From Candidatus Omnitrophota bacterium (GTDB lineage Bacteria; Omnitrophota; Koll11; Tantalellales; Tantalellaceae), in contig JADGBB010000036.1 of assembly GCA_015231715.1 (NCBI GenBank), forward strand, positions 1 to 12,567: a DNA stretch of 12,567 nucleotides, in the 5' to 3' direction. How positions within the stretch are numbered: the stretch's first letter is position 1; the number at the start of each line of letters is the position of its first letter. The notes under the pieces were generated by a model. It did not search any database. It was not told where the DNA came from and was given only the letters and a program-made list of their open reading frames with translations. The position numbers were made by a program, and so were the translations under genes. This document shows, in pieces, positions 1-5,213 of the stretch.

Positions 1-501
1 GAATACAAAGAGATCAAGTTCTGGGGATATCTAGATTATGCGGGCATTTCGGCGTATTTCCCTCTATCTAAAAAAGAAAAACCTTCTTACGGAGAGATCA
101 AGTCAACATGGAATAAATGGATGCTTGAAATAGAAGAGTGGCAAAAGACACACGGCAAGCCGGTTATATTCCCTGAGATAGGGTATAAAAGCTGCGAAGG
201 AACTGCCCGTGAACCATGGGGACATGATGCTGAAGGCGGAGTGGATCTAAAGCAGCAGGAATATTGTTACAGGGCGGCACTCGAAACTTTTTGGGATAAA
301 GAGTGGTTTTATGGTATGTACTGGTGGGTGTGGAGGACAAAAGCTTTTGTTTCTGGTACATATGATACAAGCTTTAGCCCTAATGATAAACCGGCTTTGA
401 AAACAGTCAATGAATGGTATACAAAACCTGATCCGCATAAATATAAAACAATTATGGAAACATTTAATTCAAAAATAATGAATTTAAATAAAAAGTCTTA
501 A
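1..501 (+). CDS. Glycoside hydrolase, GH113-like (C-terminal part; start outside window)
   Basis: The reading frame is open from the first base, so this is the last 166 residues of a longer protein cut by the window edge. The sequence resembles the C-terminal half of the TIM-barrel glycosidases of family GH113, whose characterised members are beta-mannanases or mannosidases. Visible features are the strand FWGYLDYAGISAYFPL near the start, VIFPEIGY with a Glu at fragment residue 59 (bases 175-177) that fits the catalytic nucleophile at the end of a barrel strand, and an aromatic stretch FYGMYWWVW that would line the sugar site. A basic tail after WYTKPDP looks like a non-conserved end. Any signal peptide would lie in the missing part. 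The PCD-like gene follows after 27 nt with no terminator between, so the two may be co-transcribed. The family call is by remembered motif similarity; the substrate is not determined. Confidence 0.75.
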   Translation, partial: EYKEIKFWGYLDYAGISAYFPLSKKEKPSYGEIKSTWNKWMLEIEEWQKTHGKPVIFPEIGYKSCEGTAREPWGHDAEGGVDLKQQEYCYRAALETFWDKEWFYGMYWWVWRTKAFVSGTYDTSFSPNDKPALKTVNEWYTKPDPHKYKTIMETFNSKIMNLNKKS

Positions 502-528
502 TAGGTAAAATAAAGGATGGTGGATATT

Positions 529-870
529 ATGAGTAATAACGTACTTGAAAACAAAAAATGCACTTCTTGTGAAATAGCGGATCTCATACCAATGTGCAGG
601 GAGATTGCTGATCAATATATTAAAGATATTGACGGGTGGACTTTGGTTAATAACATAAAACTATCAAAAGATTTCAGGTTCTCAAGTTTTAGGGAAGCGA
701 TAAATTTTGTTGATAAGATAGCTGACTTGGCTGAAGAAGAAGGACATCATCCGGCAATATTTGTGACATACAATAGAGTTACGTTGACATTATTGACAAA
801 TTCCATCGGCGGGTTGAGTGAGAACGATTTTATTTTAGCTGCTAAGATCGATCGTTTGATGAGAGGATAG
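529..870 (+). CDS. Pterin-4a-carbinolamine dehydratase family protein (PCD/DCoH), catalytic-His variant
   Basis: This 113-residue protein matches the PCD/DCoH family, which dehydrates 4a-hydroxytetrahydropterin to recycle the cofactor of aromatic amino acid hydroxylases. In bacteria without such hydroxylases, homologues have been linked to molybdopterin enzymes. Seen here: an N-terminal KKCTSC pair of the kind common in bacterial PCDs, then EEEGHHP (His73, His74), Tyr81, and TNSIGGLSENDF near the C-terminus. The family signature expects His or Trp where this protein has Asn91 (AAT at 799-801), so one signature position is lost. Start choice: an ATG at 517 lies inside a purine-rich stretch AAAGGATGGTGG (512-523) that serves better as the ribosome-binding site of the ATG at 529. 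The cupin gene follows after 3 nt, indicating an operon. The fold call is firm; the activity is uncertain because of Asn91. Confidence 0.88.
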   Translation: MSNNVLENKKCTSCEIADLIPMCREIADQYIKDIDGWTLVNNIKLSKDFRFSSFREAINFVDKIADLAEEEGHHPAIFVTYNRVTLTLLTNSIGGLSENDFILAAKIDRLMRG

Positions 871-873
871 GCT

Positions 874-1191
874 GTGGGGAATATTACTCATTTAAAATTA
901 TCCGAAGGTGTTGAATATTCTCAAGGTTCGGTCGTAAGCAAAACTCTTGTAAATAGAAAAGTCGGGACAATAACTTTATTTGCTTTTGATAAAGGCGAAT
1001 CTTTGAGTGAACATACAGCTCCTTTCGATGCAGTGATACAAATTCTTGACGGCCAGGCCAAAGTAGTTATTGACTCTATAGCATACGAAGTTTCGAAAGG
1101 TGAATTAATAATAATGCCGGCAAATATACCTCATTCCGTTGAAGCCACGGAAAAATTCAAAATGATGCTCACCATGATACGCGGAGAATAG
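874..1191 (+). CDS. Small single-domain cupin protein
   Basis: This 105-residue protein is one cupin beta-barrel. Cupin motif 1 is GESLSEHTAPFDAVIQILDG (residues 41-60) and motif 2 is GELIIMPANIPHSVEA (residues 76-91). The usual HxH pair is reduced to His47, while His87 of motif 2 is kept. This matches a common bacterial subfamily with an EHTAPFDA core, so it is a subfamily trait rather than damage. Asp52 might help metal binding. The substrate is unknown. The start is GTG at 874, supported by GAGAGGA (861-867) about 6 nt upstream; it lies only 3 nt after the PCD-like stop, so the two are probably translationally coupled. The U32 gene follows after 5 nt. Confidence 0.85.
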   Translation: MGNITHLKLSEGVEYSQGSVVSKTLVNRKVGTITLFAFDKGESLSEHTAPFDAVIQILDGQAKVVIDSIAYEVSKGELIIMPANIPHSVEATEKFKMMLTMIRGE

Positions 1192-1196
1192 CGGTA

Positions 1197-2411
1197 ATGC
1201 ATATCCCGGAACTAGTATCTCCCGCAGGTAACTGGAGTTCGCTAAAAAGCGCAGTATCTTCCGGTTGTGACAGTGTATACTTCGGTGTTAAAGGTCTTAA
1301 CATGCGTCACGGGGCCGGAAATTTTGATCTTTTAGAGATCAAAAAGATAATGAAATATCTGCATGACAATTCAAAAAAAGGGTATTTAGCATTAAATGTT
1401 ATTATCTATGAGAAAGATCTAAAACTTGTAAAAAAAATACTTCTGGAAGCAAAAAAAGCTCAAGTTGACGCTGTTGTTCTATGGGATCATGCTGTATTAA
1501 TGATGGCTAAAGAGCTGGGGCTTAATATTCATCTTTCTACTCAAGCAAGTGTTTCTAACTATGAAGCTTTAAAAAGTTATGCCTCTCTAGGTGTTAAAAG
1601 AGTTGTTTTGGCAAGAGAATGCAGTCTTTCGGATATAAAAAAAATAATTAAGAATAAGCGTAAAGATGCACTTGATTGCGGGATAGAGATATTTATTCAC
1701 GGCGCAATGTGTGTCAGCGTTTCAGGCAGATGTTTTATGTCGGAACTTACATTCGGGAAATCAGCTAACCGTGGAGAATGTCTGCAGCCTTGCAGAAGAG
1801 AGTACAAAATAATCGATATGGATTCCGAGGCGGAATATGTTTTAGGTGAAGATTATGTTTTGAGCCCAAAAGATCTTTGTTCGGTAGAGATTATTGATGA
1901 ACTTATAGATGCAGGGATAGATGCTTTTAAAATTGAAGGACGTATACGGTCAAGCGAGTATGTAAAAGTTGTAACAAAAGTGTATAGGGAAGCTATTGAT
2001 TCACATTCCAATAAAACACTTGATGCAAAAAAGAAAAAAGATTTTAAAGAAGAACTTATTCAAGTTTATAACAGAGGTTTTTCTAAGGGTTTTTATGAAG
2101 GAAAACCTGCCGGGTGGATAAGTAAAGGCATGGGGCATAAAAAAGAAAAAGTTTATATTATAAAAAAATATTTTAATAAAATCGAAGTAGCCGAGATATT
2201 GGTGCAGAACACGGGATTGAAAATTAATGATGAAGTTATCGTTACCGGAGATAAGACAGAAGCATTTGTATTTAAGGTAAACCGGATAGAAAAAGATCAT
2301 ATAAAGATCAAGCTGGCGGTTAAGGGCGAAAAGGTAGCTGTTAAAGTGCCCGGGCGGGTTAGAGCGGGAGATAAAATATATAAATGGGTTTCAGTCAGCC
2401 ATTCTGAATAA
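1197..2411 (+). CDS. trhP: U32 family 'peptidase', TrhP/YrrO-type RNA hydroxylation protein
   Basis: This 404-residue protein carries the full U32 signature, EIFIHGAMCVSVSGRCFMS (residues 164-182). Although named peptidases, U32 proteins such as TrhP (YegQ, YrrO), RlhA and UbiU/V are Fe-S proteins. TrhP makes 5-hydroxyuridine at tRNA position 34 using prephenate, and RlhA hydroxylates C2501 of 23S rRNA. Cys172, Cys179, Cys195 (or Cys199) and Cys228 are the candidate cluster ligands. The N-terminal PELVSPAGNWSSLKSAVSSG and the later DAFKIEGRIRSSEYV are typical of the family. The C-terminal 100 residues look like the small beta domain found in the longer TrhP2/YrrO form, and the length fits TrhP better than RlhA. 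GGAG at 1183-1186 inside the cupin end is a plausible ribosome-binding site. It is the last gene of the PCD-cupin-U32 set. The family is certain; the exact RNA target is inferred. Confidence 0.85.
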   Translation: MHIPELVSPAGNWSSLKSAVSSGCDSVYFGVKGLNMRHGAGNFDLLEIKKIMKYLHDNSKKGYLALNVIIYEKDLKLVKKILLEAKKAQVDAVVLWDHAVLMMAKELGLNIHLSTQASVSNYEALKSYASLGVKRVVLARECSLSDIKKIIKNKRKDALDCGIEIFIHGAMCVSVSGRCFMSELTFGKSANRGECLQPCRREYKIIDMDSEAEYVLGEDYVLSPKDLCSVEIIDELIDAGIDAFKIEGRIRSSEYVKVVTKVYREAIDSHSNKTLDAKKKKDFKEELIQVYNRGFSKGFYEGKPAGWISKGMGHKKEKVYIIKKYFNKIEVAEILVQNTGLKINDEVIVTGDKTEAFVFKVNRIEKDHIKIKLAVKGEKVAVKVPGRVRAGDKIYKWVSVSHSE

Positions 2412-2447
2412 TGCCAACCTATTTTTTTCTTGTATTAATCGTTAATA

Positions 2448-2478
2448 TTGATAGAATGTGATTGGTGCAAAATATAAT
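2448..2478 (+). promoter_or_regulatory. Sigma70-like promoter of the aldolase gene
   Basis: TTGATA at 2448-2453 and a perfect TATAAT at 2473-2478 are separated by 19 nt, which is slightly long. Transcription would start near 2485 and leave a leader of about 29 nt carrying AAGGGAGAG (2501-2509), a strong ribosome-binding site 5-6 nt before the ATG at 2514. This supports independent expression of the aldolase. Confidence 0.55.
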
Positions 2479-2513
2479 GTTGTAATGGAACAATAAAAGA
2501 AAGGGAGAGTAAT

Positions 2514-3521
2514 ATGGTATCATACAAAACTTTAGGACTAGTGAACACAAGAGATATGTTCGCTAAAGCAATGGCGGGTAAATATGCTATTCCGGCATAT
2601 AATTTCAACAATATGGAACAGATACAGGCGATTGTAGAAGCTTGTGTAGAAACTTCTTCACCTGTTATTATGCAGGTTTCTTCCGGTGCAAGAAAATATG
2701 CGAATCAGACTCTTCTTCAGTACATGGGTCAAGGTGCTGTTGAGATGATGAAAGCTATGGCTAAAGAAAAAGGCCTCAAAGAAGTACCCATGGCTTTACA
2801 TCTGGATCACGGCGATACATTTGAATTATGTAAATCCTGCGTGGATTCAGGATTCAGTTCTGTTATGATCGACGGTTCACATCATCCTTATGAAAAGAAC
2901 ATTGAATTAACTAAACAAGTTGTTGAATATGCTCATAAATATGATGTTACTGTAGAAGGGGAACTAGGAGTGTTGGCAGGAATAGAAGATGACGTTGTTG
3001 CGGAAAAATCTACATACACAAAACCTGAAGAAGTAGAAGATTTTGTAAGCAAAACAGGCGTTGATTCGTTAGCTATTTCCATAGGCACTTCACATGGAGC
3101 AAATAAATTTAAACCTGAACAATGTACATTGAACGATGAAGGTGTTTATATACCGCCGGCGTTGAGATTTGATATTTTGGATGAGATACAAAAAAGGATT
3201 CCCGGATTTGTTATTGTTCTTCACGGGTCTTCTTCAGTTCCTACGGAAGCTGTAAAAATAATCAATGCGAACGGCGGAGCACTTAAAAATTCAGTAGGTA
3301 TTCCTGAATCGCAAATAAGAAAAGCCACTCAATCATCTGTTTGCAAGGTTAATATTGATTCAGACGGAAGATTATGGATGACAGCAGCTATAAGAAAACA
3401 TTTTACCGATAATCCTGGACATTTTGACCCAAGACAGTATTTGGGCCCGGCAAGAGTTGCCTTAATTAAAATGTATAAGCACAAAAACGAAAACGTTCTA
3501 GGATCAGCAGGTAAAGCTTAA
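2514..3521 (+). CDS. fba: Class II fructose-1,6-bisphosphate aldolase
   Basis: This 335-residue cytosolic enzyme would cleave or form fructose-1,6-bisphosphate from glyceraldehyde-3-phosphate and dihydroxyacetone phosphate, in glycolysis and gluconeogenesis. Class II features are visible in order: AIPAYNFNNMEQ (residues 25-36), the LDHGD motif with catalytic Asp98 and zinc ligand His99, DGSHHPYEKNI, EGELG (148-152), IGTSHG with zinc ligand His194, LHGSS with His237, and KVNIDSDGR for phosphate binding. The insertions before the C-terminus (GHFDPRQYLGPAR) match the longer class II aldolases rather than the short tagatose-bisphosphate type. It has its own promoter and terminator, so it is monocistronic. 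No missing residue was noticed. Confidence 0.96.
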   Translation: MVSYKTLGLVNTRDMFAKAMAGKYAIPAYNFNNMEQIQAIVEACVETSSPVIMQVSSGARKYANQTLLQYMGQGAVEMMKAMAKEKGLKEVPMALHLDHGDTFELCKSCVDSGFSSVMIDGSHHPYEKNIELTKQVVEYAHKYDVTVEGELGVLAGIEDDVVAEKSTYTKPEEVEDFVSKTGVDSLAISIGTSHGANKFKPEQCTLNDEGVYIPPALRFDILDEIQKRIPGFVIVLHGSSSVPTEAVKIINANGGALKNSVGIPESQIRKATQSSVCKVNIDSDGRLWMTAAIRKHFTDNPGHFDPRQYLGPARVALIKMYKHKNENVLGSAGKA

Positions 3522-3537
3522 AAATTATTATTGTTTT

Positions 3538-3574
3538 AAAAAAGCCGGATGCCGAAAAGCATCCGGCTTTTTTT
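3538..3574 (+). terminator. Intrinsic terminator after fba
   Basis: GCCGGATGC (3544-3552) and GCATCCGGC (3559-3567) form a perfect stem, extended by A-T pairs on both flanks, with loop CGAAAA and a T tract at 3568-3574. The A tract on the other flank (3538-3543) makes it potentially bidirectional, so it could also stop minus-strand transcription leaving the glycosyltransferase gene. Confidence 0.95.
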
Positions 3575-3608
3575 GTGCTTATGGAGTTAGCAATGGTAAA
3601 ACAAAATT

Positions 3609-3667
3609 CAAAATTTAAAGGAATAATCGACTCATCCTAGCTTGACGATGATAGAGTTTAAATTTTG
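3609..3667. repeat. 11-bp inverted repeat around the 3' end of the glycosyltransferase gene
   Basis: CAAAATTTAAA (3609-3619) is exactly complementary to TTTAAATTTTG (3657-3667), which spans the stop codon of the minus-strand glycosyltransferase. The 37-nt loop holds the GACTCATCCTAGCTTGAC repeat copy. It could be a weak AT-rich transcript end structure or an insertion footprint; it may also be chance in AT-rich DNA. Confidence 0.4.
3629..3646. repeat. GACTCATCCTAGCTYGAC direct repeat, copy 1
   Basis: GACTCATCCTAGCTTGAC matches 4731-4748 at 17 of 18 positions in the same orientation. Its first half is also the terminal sequence of the fold-back element at 4537-4741, and appears inverted at 4538-4546. 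The two direct copies bracket the glycosyltransferase gene. Confidence 0.75.
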
Positions 3668-4473
3668 CAGTTTGTATATTCTTCGGCCGAACGGCCGTGC
3701 TTTAGGCAGCCTTTAGTGTAGATAGCGCATTTTATTTGGAGTTCTTTTATTGTTGCGTCACGAAGATCGTTGTCCAGGTCTTTTGAATTCAGCATTTTTT
3801 GTAGGGCTTTTATTCTAAATCTATCAAGTCCCCAGATACTGAAGGAAAGTTGATCAGGCCTGCCGCCGTCTTTGAGTGTAAGCGGTTCAGATATTAGTTT
3901 AACTTTATATTTTGATGTTGCGCGCAGAAAAAGATCGTAATCTTCACAAGCTTCTAGAGTCTCGTCAAAATATCCGATATCATTAAAGACAGAGCGCTCC
4001 ATGATTATAGTCGACATACTTATGCAGCATAAAGGAAGAATGTTTTTATAAACAAAACCATCCGGGTTTTTGTGTTTTTTCTTTTGATCAAAAAGTACAC
4101 CGTTCTTATACCAGATCTCTTCGGTGTGAAATATTTTTATTTCCGGGAAGTTATTTATATAGTTTATTCCTTTTTGCAGTTTATTAGGTTTCCACCAATC
4201 ATCTGAATCAAGAAAAGCTATGAATTTGCCTGAAGCAAGATGCAAGCCTTTGTTCCTTGCTGAAGAAACACCGGAATGTTCGTAATAATGATATTTTATT
4301 CGCGCATCATTGAAAGTAGTAATTATAGATTTAGTATTATCAGAAGAACCGTCATCAACAACAATGATCTCGAAGTCATCGAAAGTTTGATCTAGTATGG
4401 ACTGTAAGCATTTGTCTATAAATCTTTCTCTGTTGTAAACTGGAACGATAACTGAAAAGAATGGTTGTTTCAT
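3658..4473 (-). CDS. Family 2 glycosyltransferase
   Basis: This 271-residue GT-A fold enzyme is expected to move a sugar from a nucleotide-sugar donor to a cell-surface glycan acceptor. Seen: the N-terminal SVIVPVYNRERFIDKCLQSI, IIVVDDGSSDNT (nucleotide-binding Asp40 and Asp41), SARNKGLHLASGKFIAFLDSDD with the metal-binding DxD at Asp89-Asp91, and EDYDLFLR as the likely catalytic-base region. No transmembrane helix is evident. The ATG at 4473 is preferred to an upstream TTG at 4494, because the TTG overlaps the TATATAAT box that would be the promoter. The gene stands alone on the minus strand between the aldolase terminator and a repeat cluster, with no glycan operon nearby, and 18-bp repeats lie on both sides. 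Donor and acceptor are unknown. Confidence 0.9.
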   Translation of the reverse strand: MKQPFFSVIVPVYNRERFIDKCLQSILDQTFDDFEIIVVDDGSSDNTKSIITTFNDARIKYHYYEHSGVSSARNKGLHLASGKFIAFLDSDDWWKPNKLQKGINYINNFPEIKIFHTEEIWYKNGVLFDQKKKHKNPDGFVYKNILPLCCISMSTIIMERSVFNDIGYFDETLEACEDYDLFLRATSKYKVKLISEPLTLKDGGRPDQLSFSIWGLDRFRIKALQKMLNSKDLDNDLRDATIKELQIKCAIYTKGCLKHGRSAEEYTNCKI

Positions 4474-4482
4474 AGTAGAATT

Positions 4483-4488
4483 ATTATA
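4483..4488 (-). promoter_or_regulatory. -10 box of the glycosyltransferase gene, leaderless arrangement
   Basis: On the minus strand TATAAT (inside TATATAAT) ends 9 nt before the ATG at 4473. Transcription would start at or a few bases before the start codon. No Shine-Dalgarno sequence is present in the intervening AATTCTACT. No good -35 box was found at the expected distance. Confidence 0.5.
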
Positions 4489-4536
4489 TAACAAAAATTC
4501 GAAATTGAATTAACATTCGGAATATTACGCCAAGTA

Positions 4537-4741
4537 CGGATGAGTCTGTTATCCCATTTTCTGACACAGGGGTTAAACAACGGCATTTTTCTGCTCTTTT
4601 TTGACCCCGATGACTCACGCTTCTCCAAGCAGCTTCGCTGCTTTTCGTAGCATTCGACATCGGGACTGGTAATTGTCAAAAAAGAACAGAAAAATACCTA
4701 TAACCCCTAAAGTCAGAAAATGGGATAACAGACTCATCCTA
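4537..4741. repeat. 203-nt fold-back (MITE-like) element with long terminal inverted repeats
   Basis: Left arm 4538-4605 begins GGATGAGTCTGTTATCCC and continues ATTTTCTGAC, and right arm 4675-4740 is its imperfect complement (GGGATAACAGACTCATCC at the outer end). The outer 28 bp pair almost perfectly; further in, ATTTTTCTG and CTTTTTTGAC are also mirrored. Inside, CCCGATG (4606-4612) pairs with CATCGGG (4658-4664), and AAGCAGC-TTC-GCTGCTT (4627-4643) forms the tip. The whole could fold as one extended hairpin. It encodes nothing. Size and structure fit a miniature inverted-repeat element or fossil transposon end pair. Confidence 0.85.
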
Positions 4742-4748
4742 GCTCGAC
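4731..4748. repeat. GACTCATCCTAGCTYGAC direct repeat, copy 2
   Basis: GACTCATCCTAGCTCGAC, one mismatch from the copy at 3629-3646. It straddles the outer end of the 203-nt fold-back element and continues past it, so the shared sequence is longer than the element's terminal repeat. Confidence 0.75.
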
Positions 4749-4755
4749 ATGTGAT

Positions 4756-4841
4756 GGGCTGAGATCCTTCGTCGCTTTGCTCCTCAGGATGACGGCTTTC
4801 CCTTAACGTCATTCTGAGCCGAAGGCGAAGAATCACAGCCC
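4756..4841. repeat. Dispersed hairpin repeat, 'GTCATTCTGAG...GAAGAATC' type
   Basis: Arm 4756-4793 (GGGCTGAGATCCTTCGTCGC, then TTTGCTCCTCAGGATGAC) is the imperfect complement of 4808-4841 (GTCATTCTGAGCCGAAGGCG, then AAGAATCACAGCCC). The spacer is 14 nt. Read on the minus strand it gives the spurious peptide HPEEQSDEGS seen in many metagenome translations. It is higher in GC than its surroundings. Confidence 0.85.
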
Positions 4842-4908
4842 CACGTTATGTAGTTCTTTGACCAAACTTCTCTAAAAGGCTAACGAACGTACTCAACAAA
4901 AATGAAGT

Positions 4909-5092
4909 GTACTAAAAAATTTTGGGGTGACGCAGAAAAAAAGCAGCACATATTTTAAAATTTCCCGCCATACGGATAAAAATATTTTACACATCCATGA
5001 AGTGTCTCCACCTGTTTGATGAAAATAACAGGGAAATTTTCAAATATGTGATGATTTTTTTCTGGGGCAGGACCCGAAAAATTTTTCGGTAC
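4909..5092. repeat. 184-nt fold-back element, hairpin family B, copy 1
   Basis: Left arm 4909-4968 starts GTACTAAAAAATTTTGGGGT and runs through GACGCAGAAAAAAAG, CACATATTTTAAAATTTCCC. Right arm 5029-5092, read in reverse complement, starts GTACCGAAAAATTTTTCGGG and runs through TCCTGCCCCAGAAAAAAATC, then CACATATTTGAAAATTTCCC. Both ends are GTAC. The arms pair except for a conserved mismatch where one arm has GGGTGACGC and the other GGGTCCTGCC. The same mismatch pair occurs in the element at 9731-9826. Confidence 0.82.
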
Positions 5093-5195
5093 GTAATCTT
5101 AATTTGTATTTATTTTTAAATGATGGAACTTTTTGTAGATTATGTTTGTTATATGTTTGTTAATATTAAAAGAATTTCATTATTTGGATACTTAA

Positions 5196-5204
5196 TGGTA
5201 AAAT
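5196..5204 (+). promoter_or_regulatory. Extended -10 box of the RND operon, near-leaderless
   Basis: TGGTAAAAT is an extended -10 (TGnTAAAAT). It ends 9 nt before the ATG at 5214, and only CGGG lies between as a weak purine patch. TTCATT at 5176-5181 is a poor -35 at 17 nt. The arrangement implies transcription starting at or next to the start codon. Confidence 0.45.
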
Positions 5205-5213
5205 ATCGGGCAT

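Larger units (their letters stand above)
4474..5213. other. Intergenic repeat cluster without a credible gene
   Basis: About 740 bases separate the divergent glycosyltransferase and RND genes. The stretch holds the glycosyltransferase promoter at one end, the RND promoter at the other, and three different fold-back elements between (4537-4741, 4756-4841, 4909-5092). Short open frames here are translations of the repeat arms and show no protein-like composition. The 67 bases at 4842-4908 and the AT-rich 5093-5180 hold nothing recognised. Confidence 0.8.

Noticed and set aside
2001..2300. 99-codon minus-strand open frame rich in Phe and Ile
   Set aside because: It is the complement of the Lys-rich TrhP-like gene; composition is that of an antisense shadow.
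4494..4496. TTG start at 4494 for the glycosyltransferase
   Set aside because: It would place the start codon within the likely -10 region and add seven non-conserved residues; ATG at 4473 is closer to the usual N-terminus.
4470..4679. Minus-strand open frame upstream of the glycosyltransferase
   Set aside because: It spans the left arm of the 203-nt fold-back element and the glycosyltransferase promoter; no protein-like pattern.
4615..4836. Minus-strand open frame containing RHPEEQSDEGSQ
   Set aside because: It is a translation of two fold-back elements; the peptide is a known type of false prediction and the frame has no ribosome-binding site.
4902..4958. 18-codon open frame MKCTKKFWGDAEKKQHIF
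   Set aside because: It lies within the arm of the family B hairpin and has no ribosome-binding site; probably chance.
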